From Caulobacter sp. BK020 (GTDB lineage Bacteria > Pseudomonadota > Alphaproteobacteria > Caulobacterales > Caulobacteraceae), in contig NZ_SLZL01000002.1 in the NCBI RefSeq assembly GCF_004342605.1, positions 1 to 64,000 on the forward strand: DNA of 64,000 nt. Reading direction: 5' to 3'. Position 1 is the first letter of the stretch; each line of letters begins with the position of its first letter. The position numbers and the translations under genes are program-made. Shown in pieces: positions 52,558 to 60,692 of this stretch. The notes under the pieces were generated by a model. That model saw only the letters and a program-made list of their open reading frames with translations. It was not told where the DNA came from and searched no databases.

Positions 52558-53106
52558 TCACGCCGCCAGGGCGGGGGGATCGCTCGGGCGGTCCTGGCGA
52601 CTCCGGCGCCAGCGGCTGGGCGTCTGGCCGACGGCGGCGCCGAAGGTCCGGCAGAAGTGAGCCTGGTCGGAGAACCCGCAGGCCAGGGCGATCTGGGCCA
52701 AGGTGTCCCGGCTGGTCAGCATCAGGTGCTTGGCCCGGGCGATGCGCCGCTCGATGATGTAGCTCTTGGCCGACTGGCCGAAGCTTTCCTTGAAGGCGTG
52801 CGAGAAGTAGCTGGCGCTCAGGCGGACCGCCGCGGCCACGTCGCGGACCTGCAGGTTGCGGTCGCGGTTCTGGTCGATGAACGCGGTCGCGGCGCGCACC
52901 TGCCAGGGCGCCAGCCTGCCGGTCGGCTGGTCGCGGGCCAGGCGCTCGACCTCGGCCTCCAGGAGCTGGCTCGCGCGACGCACCAGGTCCCGGGCGGTAT
53001 CGGGATCGTCGTCGAAGGCGCGCGAGGCGTCGGCGACCAGGCGCGCCAGGACCAGCGTCCGGTCGCGGGGCAGGGTGGAGGTGGGGGTCGCGTCCGGGGA
53101 AGTCAT
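52558..53106 (-). CDS. AraC-family transcriptional regulator
   Basis: The 182-residue protein has an N-terminal helical part without a cupin domain and a C-terminal AraC double helix-turn-helix: DVAAAVRLSASYFSHAFKES, IIERRIARAKHLMLTS, and LAQIALACGFSDQAHFCRTF followed by VGQTPSRWRR. It resembles short AraC regulators. ATG 53106 is the best start; upstream in-frame starts add non-conserved sequence. It precedes the HtrA-like gene by 75 bp, though their link is unproven. A direct repeat at 53328-53356 may be its site. Confidence 0.88.
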   Translation of the reverse strand: MTSPDATPTSTLPRDRTLVLARLVADASRAFDDDPDTARDLVRRASQLLEAEVERLARDQPTGRLAPWQVRAATAFIDQNRDRNLQVRDVAAAVRLSASYFSHAFKESFGQSAKSYIIERRIARAKHLMLTSRDTLAQIALACGFSDQAHFCRTFGAAVGQTPSRWRRSRQDRPSDPPALAA

Positions 53107-53327
53107 GTCCAGCTGGCCGCCTCTCTTCCAGAACCAGTTTCGCGCCTTTGCGCCAGGTTCAGTTTTGAGTTTGCTAGCATTGGTCGAGCATGATCGCAAC
53201 GATGCGGATCGAAGTCCAGCTGTAGTTAAGCTTCGATTCTCTAGAATCCGCTCTATGTTTTGTCGATTTTTCTCGCCCTGGATGGTGATTGCCTGGTCGT
53301 TGACGCAATTACCTGAAGATCCCAAGT

Positions 53328-53356
53328 GATGATTTTCGACTATCGACGATGATTTT
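53328..53356. promoter_or_regulatory. GATGATTTT direct repeat, candidate AraC site
   Basis: Two identical 9-bp copies start 20 bp apart (53328-53336, 53348-53356), near two helical turns, as typical for AraC-family binding sites. Flanks TGATGATTTTCGAC and CGACGATGATTTTG extend the similarity. It lies about 220 bp upstream of the AraC-type gene. Confidence 0.35.
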
Positions 53357-53379
53357 GAACAAAAGTCGTGACAGAAGTG

Positions 53380-53409
53380 CTGTCGCCCCGCTGTTTCGCG
53401 AGGCGACAG
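53380..53409 (-). terminator. Hairpin downstream of the 51-residue gene
   Basis: CTGTCGCC (53380-53387) pairs with GGCGACAG (53402-53409). It lies 12 bp past the stop of the small gene at 53422-53577, with only a weak U-rich tail on that strand. Confidence 0.5.
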
Positions 53410-53421
53410 GACGGTGGTCGA

Positions 53422-53577
53422 TCAGGCGTCGCCGTCGGCGATGTCGGCCAGGAGACCGTTGATCGGCTCCTCGTTGAAGCTGGTGACGTTGTGACCCGCG
53501 TCGATCACGCCGACCTTGGCGACGTGCGGGGCTTCGACTTCGGTTTTTTCGACCTTGTCTTCCGGCTTGGTGGTCAT
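53422..53577 (-). CDS. Small acidic protein, 51 residues
   Basis: The peptide begins MTTKPEDKVEKTEVEAPHVA and ends PINGLLADIADGDA. It has no signal peptide or cysteine. A very strong RBS (GGGAGG six bases before ATG 53577) and a hairpin after the stop support it as a real gene. The middle VGVIDAGHNVTSFNEEPING looks like a short folded motif. No family is recognised. A longer upstream extension of the frame runs antisense to the radical SAM gene and is rejected. Confidence 0.65.
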   Translation of the reverse strand: MTTKPEDKVEKTEVEAPHVAKVGVIDAGHNVTSFNEEPINGLLADIADGDA

Positions 53578-53767
53578 GGGGAGCCTCCCGATGCGAGGGC
53601 CGTGCGCCCTTCGCCCGGCGTGCCTCGCAGTGAGCTTGGCATGAACGCGGGCTCCTGTCAGCGAAGGTGATCGAGGGGGCGGCAAGCCGTCCGGGGGCGC
53701 CTCGAAACCAACCGACCGCGTCGCGTCACGATCATTTGTGTTCTTGAATTGTTCTCGCCCACGGTTC

Positions 53768-54871
53768 ATGATGCCGGTCATGGTCGCTCCCGCCAATCTT
53801 CCCGGGCATCCGCCGTCCAGCGCGCGGGGGCGCGGGGCCAAGTCCAACCGCACAGGCCGCTTCGAGTCCCAGGTCAGCGAGGCGTTCGACGACGGCTGGG
53901 GCGAGGAGGAAGAACCGGCCCAGATCGCCACCGTCCTGCAGCCGATGAAGTCGCGGACCATCATCGCCCGCAACGACAGTCCCGACGTCGGTTTCGAAAG
54001 CTCGATCAACCCTTATCGCGGTTGCAGCCACGGCTGCATCTACTGTTACGCCCGGCCAGCCCACACCTATCTGGGACACTCGGCCGGTCTGGATTTCGAG
54101 ACCAAGATCTATTTCAAGCCCGAGGCGGGCAAGTTGCTGGAGCGCGAGCTGTCCAGGCCGAAATATGTTCCCAAGGTCATCCATATCGGCGGCGATACCG
54201 ATCCGTATCAACCGGACGAGAAGGCGCTGCGGGTGACGCGGGCGGTGCTGGAGACCCTGGCGCGGTTTCGCCACCCGTTCTCGATCATCACCAAGTCGAA
54301 CCTGATCACACGCGATCTCGACATCCTTGGGCCGATGGGCCGGGCGGGGCTGGCGCGGGCGGCGGTGTCGATCACCAGCCTGGACCACCGGCTGTCGCGC
54401 GGCATGGAGCCGAGGGCCGCCACGCCCAAGCGCCGGCTGGACGCGGTGCGCCAGCTGGCGGCGGCCGGCGTGCCGACCACGGTGATGTTCGCGCCCTCCA
54501 TCCCGTCGCTGAACGACCACGAGATGGAGGCGGTGCTCGAGGCCGCCGCCGCCGCCGGGGCGACCACGGCCGGCTACGTGGCCGTGCGCCTGCCGCTGGA
54601 GATCAAGGACCTGTTCGAGGAATGGCTGGCGGCCGAGCATCCCGACCGCGCCCGGCGGGTGATGTCCCTGGTGCGGCAGATGCGCGGCGGCGCCGCCTAC
54701 AGCACCGAATGGGGCAGGCGGATGACTGGCGAAGGACCGGTGGCCGAGGTGATGAGCCAGCGCTTCAGGCTGGCGCGGACGCGGTTCGGCCTCGACCGCA
54801 AGCTGGCCCCGCTGGATCTTTCGCAATTCACCGTGCCGGCCAAGGCGGGAGACCAGCTGTCATTGTTCTGA
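53768..54871 (+). CDS. PA0069-type radical SAM protein
   Basis: The ~367-residue protein has the radical SAM cluster motif CSHGCIYCYARPAHTYLG with three Cys, GFESSINPYRG just before it, and THIGGDT/DPYQPDEKA-like sequence (HIGGDTDPYQPDEKALRVTR). It belongs to the SplB-related 'PA0069 family', whose reaction is not established. The start among ATG 53768, 53771 and 53780 is uncertain because no RBS is clear. It converges on a HAD hydrolase after 9 bp. Confidence 0.88.
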   Translation: MMPVMVAPANLPGHPPSSARGRGAKSNRTGRFESQVSEAFDDGWGEEEEPAQIATVLQPMKSRTIIARNDSPDVGFESSINPYRGCSHGCIYCYARPAHTYLGHSAGLDFETKIYFKPEAGKLLERELSRPKYVPKVIHIGGDTDPYQPDEKALRVTRAVLETLARFRHPFSIITKSNLITRDLDILGPMGRAGLARAAVSITSLDHRLSRGMEPRAATPKRRLDAVRQLAAAGVPTTVMFAPSIPSLNDHEMEAVLEAAAAAGATTAGYVAVRLPLEIKDLFEEWLAAEHPDRARRVMSLVRQMRGGAAYSTEWGRRMTGEGPVAEVMSQRFRLARTRFGLDRKLAPLDLSQFTVPAKAGDQLSLF

Positions 54872-54880
54872 GGTCGCGCC

Positions 54881-55531
54881 CTAGATCCTGGACAAACGTA
54901 GCCCGTCGGGGCCGATCTTGACCCGGACGTCCGAATAGTCGGCCAGGGTCGGATGCTCCGTTTCGAACGGGTCACGGTGCGCGGCCGTGATGACGATCAC
55001 CTGGGCGCCGGCCGCTTCGCCGGCCAGGACGCCGGCGGGCGCATCCTCGAACACCAGGCAGGCGTCGGCCGCAACGCCCAGGCGCCGGGCCGCCAGCACG
55101 TAACCGTCGGGCGCGGGCTTGCCGCGCGAGACGTCCTCGGCCGTCACCAGCACCGCCGGGATCGGGAGCCCGGCGGCGGTCAGGCGGCTCAGGGCGAGGT
55201 CGCGCTGGGCGGATGTGACGACGGCCCAGCGATCGGCGGGCAGATCGCTCAGGAAGGCTTCCGCGCCGGGGATTGGGTGGACGTCGTCGATGTCGGCGAT
55301 CTCGCCCGCCAGGACCGCCGCGACTTCGTGGGCGATGTCGACGCCCGCCAGGTTCTGGCGGCGGATGGTCTCCTCCGCGCGCACGCCGTGGATCGTGGGC
55401 AGGAAGGTCTCGACGTCCAGACCATGGCGCCGCGCCCAGGCGGTCCAGACGCGTTCGGTCGCGGCGATGGAGTTTGTCACCGTGCCGTCCATGTCGAACA
55501 GGAAGGCGGCGAAAGCGCTTGTCGGGATCAT
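54881..55531 (-). CDS. HAD-superfamily sugar-phosphatase/phosphoglycolate-phosphatase-like hydrolase
   Basis: The 216-residue protein has motif I FLFDMDGTVTNS, motif II AVVTSAQR, Lys in EDVSRGKPAPDGYVLAA and motif IV FEDAPAGVLAGEAAG. These fit beta-phosphoglucomutase/sugar phosphatase-type HAD enzymes (subfamily IA, with a helical cap). The substrate is not deducible. It starts at ATG 55531, 74 bp from the divergent glycosyltransferase-like gene. Confidence 0.88.
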   Translation of the reverse strand: MIPTSAFAAFLFDMDGTVTNSIAATERVWTAWARRHGLDVETFLPTIHGVRAEETIRRQNLAGVDIAHEVAAVLAGEIADIDDVHPIPGAEAFLSDLPADRWAVVTSAQRDLALSRLTAAGLPIPAVLVTAEDVSRGKPAPDGYVLAARRLGVAADACLVFEDAPAGVLAGEAAGAQVIVITAAHRDPFETEHPTLADYSDVRVKIGPDGLRLSRI

Positions 55532-55605
55532 GCGGCGGCTATGCCATGTTTCGACGGGGCAAGTCTCGGCTTGACCTGCGTAGCGGGTGATCGGAAGCAG
55601 GACCC

Positions 55606-56079
55606 ATGATCACCGTCGTCCTGCCGACCCGCAACAGCGCCGCGCGCCTGGTCCACGTCCTGCCCCTGCTGGTGCCGGCCGCCGTCGACGGCCTGGTCAA
55701 GGCGGTGGTGTTCGCCGACGCCGGCTCGACCGACGCCACCCTGGCCATCGCCGAGGACAGCGGGGCGCGGGTGGTCTCGGCGGCGGGGGACAGCGGCGCG
55801 CGGCTGGCGGCCGGCTGCGCGGCGGCCCGGAGCCCGTGGATCCTGGCGCTGGGCGAGGATCTGGTGCTGCCCGAGGGCTGGCGTACGCCGGTCGAGGCCC
55901 ATCTGGCCGGCGGTGGCGGCAAGCCGGCCTGGATTGGTGCGCCGGGCCTGTTCGGACGTCCGCTGGCGGTTCTGGCGTTGAGGGAAGCTGTCGAGGCGGC
56001 CGGCGGCTTCAAGGGCGGCGATCCGCTTAAGGCGCTGGTGGGCCGGCTGCGGCCAAGGGCGGTGCGGCTGAGGGTCTGA
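55606..56079 (+). CDS. Short glycosyltransferase family 2-like protein
   Basis: The 157-residue protein has the GT-A N-terminal fold: ITVVLPTRNSAARLVHVLPL, VVFADAGSTDATLAIAEDSG, and a donor/metal region LALGEDLVLPEGW in place of DxD. A normal GT2 is 250 residues or more, so this is a short, single-domain version; the end has no frameshift, but the acceptor half is nearly absent. AGGA precedes ATG 55606. It may be a reduced transferase; function is uncertain. Confidence 0.75.
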   Translation: MITVVLPTRNSAARLVHVLPLLVPAAVDGLVKAVVFADAGSTDATLAIAEDSGARVVSAAGDSGARLAAGCAAARSPWILALGEDLVLPEGWRTPVEAHLAGGGGKPAWIGAPGLFGRPLAVLALREAVEAAGGFKGGDPLKALVGRLRPRAVRLRV

Positions 56080-56135
56080 CTTGGAAATGGTGGGGCGGCG
56101 TCGGTTTCCACCCCGAGCGGACTCCGCAGGCGCCG

Positions 56136-56237
56136 TGCGTCCTTCGAGGCGCGCTCAGGGGCGCGCACTTGAGGAAGAGGAATCCGGTACAAAGCGCTCA
56201 TTCTGAGGCGCCCGCACGGCGGGCCTCGAAGGACGCA
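56136..56237. repeat. Palindromic intergenic repeat, family R1, copy 3
   Basis: TGCGTCCTTCGAGGC at the left and CCTCGAAGGACGCA at the right are complementary. The inner arms (GCACTTGAGGAAGAGG ... TCATTCTGAGGCGC) pair less well than in copies 1 and 2. It lies in the 232-bp gap before the converging lytic transglycosylase. Confidence 0.9.
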
Positions 56238-56311
56238 AGGCCTGTCCGCTTCCCGCCCATCACCGACGTTCGACTGGCCCGCTCCGAGGCTGGCCGCAGT
56301 TCCCCGGGGGC

Positions 56312-57877
56312 CTACTGGTCCAGCCGGAAGTCGATCACCCGCGCGCCGCTGGCCACGGCGTCCAGGGTCCTGGTCTCGGCGCCCATCAGCTTGCGATAGG
56401 TCCAGTACGAGGCCATGACCTTTTCCACATAGTTGCGGGTTTCCTGGGCCGGCAGGCTTTCGATCAGCAGCAGCGGATCGCAGTCGGCGCCGCCCAGCTG
56501 CTGCTGGGTCTTGATCAGCGTGCCCGGGCCGCCGTTATAGGCCGCGACGGCGCGGAACAGGTCGGGGCTCTGCAAGCCACGGTCCATCAGCCAGGTGAAA
56601 TAGTCCTGGCCGACCCGCAGGTTGAAGCTGGGATCGAGCAGGGGCGTGGTGTCGGCCAGCAGCTTGTCGTCGCCGGCCGCGCGGGCGGCGGCCACCGGCA
56701 TCAGCTGCATCAGGCCGACGGCCCCGGCGCCAGACATGGCGTAGGGGTCGAAGCGGCTTTCCTGGCGCACCAGGGCGTAGACCATGGCCTTGTCGATCGT
56801 GAAGCCGCCCTTGGGCTCCAGCGGGGGCAGGGGATAGTCCTCGCCGCCGACCCGCTTGACCGCCCGGCCGGCGTTCAGCGGGGCCTTCTCGTTCAGGGCC
56901 AGGGCCAGGTCGGTCCAGTCGCCCCGGGCCTTGGGATCGTCGCTGGCCAGGGACAGGCCGGCGCGCAGTTCCTGGCCGGCCTCGGCCCAGCGGCCGACCT
57001 GGGCCAGGGCGGCGGCGCGGCGGGCGCGGGGATCGGCGGCCAGCAGCCGGGCCAGGGAGGCCGTGTCGGGCCCTTCGTACGAGACCTTGGTCAGCAGGGC
57101 GGCGATCGGGTCGTCCTGGGCCAGGGCCTGGCCGGCCAGGGCCAGCTGGCGAGCGGCGATCATGCCGTAGAAGGTGTTGGGCGCGCGGGCGGCCTGGCCG
57201 AGCAGGTCCTCGACATCGCCGGACTGGCCGCCCGAAGCGGCCGATCGCGCGGCCCAGAAGGCGGCGGCCGACCGCAGCCATTCGTCCTGGCCTTCGTCGT
57301 TGGCGACCTTTTCGAAATAGGTCCGGGCCTGGGCGTAGGACTCCAGGCGGAAGGCGGCGAGGCCGGCGATCCAGGGTTCGCGCGCGGCCTGGGCCAGGGT
57401 TAGGGCCCGTTTCACGTCGCCGGAATAATAGGCCTCGCGGGCGGCCCGGCCGCGGTCGCTGGGCGCGGAGGTCTTGGCGCTGGCCACGAACAGCACCGGG
57501 GCCCTCGGCGCCGCGGCGCGGGCCGGCCGGCGCTTGACGGCCAGGGCGTAGACCCGCTCGGCCCCGGCTTGGTCGCCATAGGACTCCAGCCACTGGTTCA
57601 ATTCGTCATAGGTGGCCGCGTGGGCGGTCGGATGCATGATCCGGGCGAAGTCCAGCGCGCCGCGCAGGCTCTTGTCGCGGGCGTTGGCCTGGGCGGCCTC
57701 GGCGGCGTCGAAGTCGCCGTGGTCGGCGGCGGCGAAGGCGGCGCGATAGAAGCGGGCGTCGGCTTCCGACAGCGGTTCCAGCGCCGACGCGCGGGCGCTC
57801 ATGGGGGCGCTGAAAGCGGCCGCGAGACAGAGTACGAAGGCCGAGAAGACGGCCAGAGGGCGAGCCAAAAGCTGCAA
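56312..57877 (-). CDS. Soluble lytic murein transglycosylase (Slt/SdpA-like)
   Basis: The 521-residue exported enzyme cuts the glycan strand of peptidoglycan to 1,6-anhydromuropeptides. It has a signal peptide, a long helical U-domain with TPR-like repeats (residues ~35-340), then the catalytic SLT domain ALVRQESRFDPYAMSGAGAV (Glu373), GLMQLMP, FNLRVGQDYFTWLMDRG, AVAAYNGGPGTL and PAQETRNYVEKVM. It resembles Caulobacter SdpA. The start is TTG 57877 without an evident RBS, so the true N-terminus may differ by a few codons. The uracil-DNA glycosylase gene is upstream on the same strand. Confidence 0.92.
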   Translation of the reverse strand: MQLLARPLAVFSAFVLCLAAAFSAPMSARASALEPLSEADARFYRAAFAAADHGDFDAAEAAQANARDKSLRGALDFARIMHPTAHAATYDELNQWLESYGDQAGAERVYALAVKRRPARAAAPRAPVLFVASAKTSAPSDRGRAAREAYYSGDVKRALTLAQAAREPWIAGLAAFRLESYAQARTYFEKVANDEGQDEWLRSAAAFWAARSAASGGQSGDVEDLLGQAARAPNTFYGMIAARQLALAGQALAQDDPIAALLTKVSYEGPDTASLARLLAADPRARRAAALAQVGRWAEAGQELRAGLSLASDDPKARGDWTDLALALNEKAPLNAGRAVKRVGGEDYPLPPLEPKGGFTIDKAMVYALVRQESRFDPYAMSGAGAVGLMQLMPVAAARAAGDDKLLADTTPLLDPSFNLRVGQDYFTWLMDRGLQSPDLFRAVAAYNGGPGTLIKTQQQLGGADCDPLLLIESLPAQETRNYVEKVMASYWTYRKLMGAETRTLDAVASGARVIDFRLDQ

Positions 57878-57946
57878 TGCGTTTGCGCGCCCTAGCCTCG
57901 ATGAGGCTCCCCGACGCGTCCCGTGTCCAACTGGTCGTCCGAATCT

Positions 57947-58768
57947 CTAATTGGGACGCTCGGGACGATCAAGCCTCTCGCTGAGCATAAGCATGTCGGT
58001 CCAGGCCTTCTTCTTGGCCGCCGGCTGGCGCAGCAGGAACGCCGGATGCAAGGTGGGCAAGGCCGGAAGCTCGCTTTGGCCGTCGCTGGAGGTCCACTCG
58101 AACCATCGTCCGCGCAGCGACAATATGCCCTCGTCGCGCTTGAGCAGGCTCTTGGCCGAGGCGCCGCCGACCAGCAGCAGGATCTTGGGCTGGACCAGCT
58201 GAACCGCCCGCTCCAGGAACGGCGCGCAGACGGCCTGCTCCTGCGGCGTGGGGGTGCGGTTGCCCGGCGGGCGCCAGAAGACGGTGTTGGTCACGAAGGC
58301 GCGGTCCAGTACGCCGGCGGCCTTGAGCATGCGGTCCAAGAGCTGACCGGCCCGGCCGACGAACGGCGCGCCCTGCAGGTCCTCGTCGGCGCCGGGGGCC
58401 TCGCCGATGATCATCAGCGGCGCATCGGCGGGACCGCGCGAGACCACCGCCTGGCGCGCGCCCTGGGTCTTCAGCGGGCAGCCGTCGAAGGCGGCGATGG
58501 CGGCGGCCAGGGCGGGCAGGTCGGCGCAGGCGGCGGCCAGGGCCCTGGCCTCGGCGACGGCGGCGCCCAGGTCGGGTCCGCGCCCTAGGGCCGGCGCGGC
58601 GATGGAGGCGACGGCGGTCGGAGGGGGAGCTTCCTTGCGGGTCCGCAGCAGGGCCGCGCCCTCGGCCAGGCGATCGATCGGATCGTCCGCGTACGACGCT
58701 TCCACGCCCGCGTCTGCCCAGAAGGCGAGCAGGCTTTCCACGGCGCGCGGATCGACGGAGAGCTCCAT
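57947..58768 (-). CDS. Uracil-DNA glycosylase family 4 (UdgA-like)
   Basis: The 273-residue enzyme removes uracil from DNA. The active-site segment GEAPGADEDLQGAPFVGRAG followed by QLLDRML, VTNTVFWRPPGNRTPTPQE and the late TLHPAFLLRQP are characteristic, and cysteines in DGCPLK and AVCAPFL fit the 4Fe-4S cluster. An N-terminal Ala-rich extension (~70 residues) is usual in alphaproteobacteria. GAGAGG precedes ATG 58768. It lies head-to-head with ETF-QO. Confidence 0.92.
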   Translation of the reverse strand: MELSVDPRAVESLLAFWADAGVEASYADDPIDRLAEGAALLRTRKEAPPPTAVASIAAPALGRGPDLGAAVAEARALAAACADLPALAAAIAAFDGCPLKTQGARQAVVSRGPADAPLMIIGEAPGADEDLQGAPFVGRAGQLLDRMLKAAGVLDRAFVTNTVFWRPPGNRTPTPQEQAVCAPFLERAVQLVQPKILLLVGGASAKSLLKRDEGILSLRGRWFEWTSSDGQSELPALPTLHPAFLLRQPAAKKKAWTDMLMLSERLDRPERPN

Positions 58769-58847
58769 GCGCCTCTCTTAGTACGAAGTTCCGGGCGTCG
58801 CCATGTCCTGCCCGCGCTGCATCGCAGCAAAAAACATCCGTTTATTC

Positions 58848-58877
58848 TTGACCACCGGCGCGTCAGCTCACGATAAG
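58848..58877 (+). promoter_or_regulatory. Candidate promoter of ETF-QO
   Basis: TTGACC (58848-58853) and GATAAG (58872-58877) are spaced by 18 bp, a reasonable housekeeping promoter, 55 bp upstream of ATG 58932. Tentative. Confidence 0.35.
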
Positions 58878-58931
58878 CTTCGACTCAAACAGCAAGAACG
58901 CGGGCCGCGTGCGCCCGGGGCGGGAGATGGC

Positions 58932-60605
58932 ATGAGCGAAGCGCTCGAACGCGAGTCGATGGAATACGACGTCGTCATCGTCGGCGGCGGACCGGCGGGC
59001 CTGTCGGCCGCCATCCGGCTCAAGCAGCTGGCCGCCAAGGCCGGGACCGAGGTGTCGGTGGCCGTGCTGGAGAAGGGCTCGGAAGTCGGCGCCCATATCC
59101 TGTCGGGCGCGGTGATCGATCCCAAGGGCCTGGCCGAGCTGTTCCCCGACTGGAAGGAACGCGGCGCGCCGCTGGAGACGCCGGTCACCAAGGACGTCTT
59201 CCGCCTGCTGGGCCCGCAGGGCGACCTGGCACTGCCGATGTTCGCCATGCCGCCGTTCATGCACAACCACGGCTGCTACATCGCCTCGCTGGGCAATGTC
59301 AGCCGCTGGCTGGCCGCCCAGGCCGAGGAGCTGGGCGTCGAGATCTATCCGGGCTTCGCGGCCTCGGACCTGGTCTGGAACGACGATGGCTCGGTCAAGG
59401 GCGTCGTGGTCGGGATCGTCGGCGTCGCCAAGGACGGCCATCACAAGCCCGACTACAACCCGGGCATGGAGCTGCACGGCAAGTATGTGTTCATCGCCGA
59501 GGGCGTGCGCGGCTCGCTGGCCAAGCAGCTGATCGCCAAGTTCGACCTGTCGGCCGGCAAATCGCCGCAGAAGTTCGGCATCGGCGTCAAGGAACTGTGG
59601 CAGGTGCCGCCCGAAAAGCACCAGCCGGGCCTGGCCGAGCACACCACCGGCTGGCCGCTGGACAACAAGACCGGCGGCGGCAGCTTCATGTACCACTTCG
59701 GGGACAATTACGTGGCCATCGGCTACGTCGTGCACCTGAACTACAAGAACCCCTGGCTGTCGCCGTTCGACGAGTTCCAGCGCTTCAAGCACCATCCAGC
59801 GGTCAAGCCGCACCTGGAAGGCGGCAAGCGCATCGCCTATGGCGCGCGGGCCATCACCGAGGGCGGCTATCAGTCGGTGCCGAAGCTGACCTTCCCGGGC
59901 GGGGCGCTGATCGGCTGCTCGGCCGGCTTCGTCAACGTGCCGCGCATCAAGGGCAGCCACAACGCGGTCAAGACCGGGATGCTGGCCGCCGACGCCGCCT
60001 TCGAGGCCCTGGCCGCCGGCCGCGCCGGCGACGAGCTGACCGTCTATCAGGACCTCTATGAAAAGTCGTGGGTGGCCAAGGAGCTGAAGGTCGTCCGCAA
60101 CGCCAAGCCGCTGCTGGGCAAGTTCGGCACCGCCCTGGGCGGGGCGCTGGGCATGTTCGACATGTGGTGCACCCACCTGCTGGGCGGCTTCTCGTTCTTC
60201 GGCACGCTGAAGCACGACAAGACCGACGCCGAGTCCACGGGGCTGGCCAAGGACTATAAGCCCCTGGTCTATCCCAAGCCCGACGGCGTGATCAGCTTCG
60301 ACAAGCTCAGCTCGGTGTTCATCTCGGCCACCAATCACGAAGAGGACCAGCCGGCCCACCTGAAGCTGAAGGACCCCAGCGTCCCGATCGCGGTGAACCT
60401 GCCCAAGTACGGCGAACCGGCCCGGCTCTATTGCCCGGCGGGGGTCTATGAGGTGCTCTATAACGAGCAGGGCCAGGATCCGCGCTTCCAGATCAACGCC
60501 CAGAACTGCGTCCATTGCAAAACCTGCGACATCAAGGATCCGTCGCAGAACATCGTCTGGACCACGCCCGAGGGCGGCGGCGGTCCGAACTATCCGAACA
60601 TGTAG
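58932..60605 (+). CDS. Electron-transfer flavoprotein-ubiquinone oxidoreductase
   Basis: This inner-membrane-bound enzyme passes electrons from ETF (fed by acyl-CoA dehydrogenases) to ubiquinone. The 557-residue protein has the FAD motif VVIVGGGPAGLSAAIRLKQL, GAHILSGAVIDPKGL, GCSAGFVNVPRIKGSHNAVK and a C-terminal 4Fe-4S ferredoxin region (CPAGVYEVLYNE and NAQNCVHCKTCDIKDP). It is full length, and GGGAG precedes ATG 58932. It complements the acyl-CoA dehydrogenases at 4829-7392. Confidence 0.96.
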   Translation: MSEALERESMEYDVVIVGGGPAGLSAAIRLKQLAAKAGTEVSVAVLEKGSEVGAHILSGAVIDPKGLAELFPDWKERGAPLETPVTKDVFRLLGPQGDLALPMFAMPPFMHNHGCYIASLGNVSRWLAAQAEELGVEIYPGFAASDLVWNDDGSVKGVVVGIVGVAKDGHHKPDYNPGMELHGKYVFIAEGVRGSLAKQLIAKFDLSAGKSPQKFGIGVKELWQVPPEKHQPGLAEHTTGWPLDNKTGGGSFMYHFGDNYVAIGYVVHLNYKNPWLSPFDEFQRFKHHPAVKPHLEGGKRIAYGARAITEGGYQSVPKLTFPGGALIGCSAGFVNVPRIKGSHNAVKTGMLAADAAFEALAAGRAGDELTVYQDLYEKSWVAKELKVVRNAKPLLGKFGTALGGALGMFDMWCTHLLGGFSFFGTLKHDKTDAESTGLAKDYKPLVYPKPDGVISFDKLSSVFISATNHEEDQPAHLKLKDPSVPIAVNLPKYGEPARLYCPAGVYEVLYNEQGQDPRFQINAQNCVHCKTCDIKDPSQNIVWTTPEGGGGPNYPNM

Positions 60606-60623
60606 GCTCCTTGAACGTCACAG

Positions 60624-60656
60624 GGCGCGGCTCGAAGTCTCGGGTCGCGCCTTTTT
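60624..60656 (+). terminator. Terminator after ETF-QO
   Basis: GGCGCG (60624-60629) pairs with CGCGCC (60646-60651), with a T5 run at 60652-60656. The inner loop can form a short extra helix. Confidence 0.8.
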
Positions 60657-60692
60657 GTTGCGGCGCGGCCGGAAACCGATGAGGGTGCGGAC

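Larger units (their letters stand above)
53107..53421. other. AT-rich 315-bp intergenic region
   Basis: There is no gene. It carries the direct repeat GATGATTTT (53328 and 53348), a hairpin (53380-53409) and several near-consensus A/T-rich segments (GTTTTGTCGATTTTTC) that fit promoter DNA for the AraC gene on the minus strand. Confidence 0.5.
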
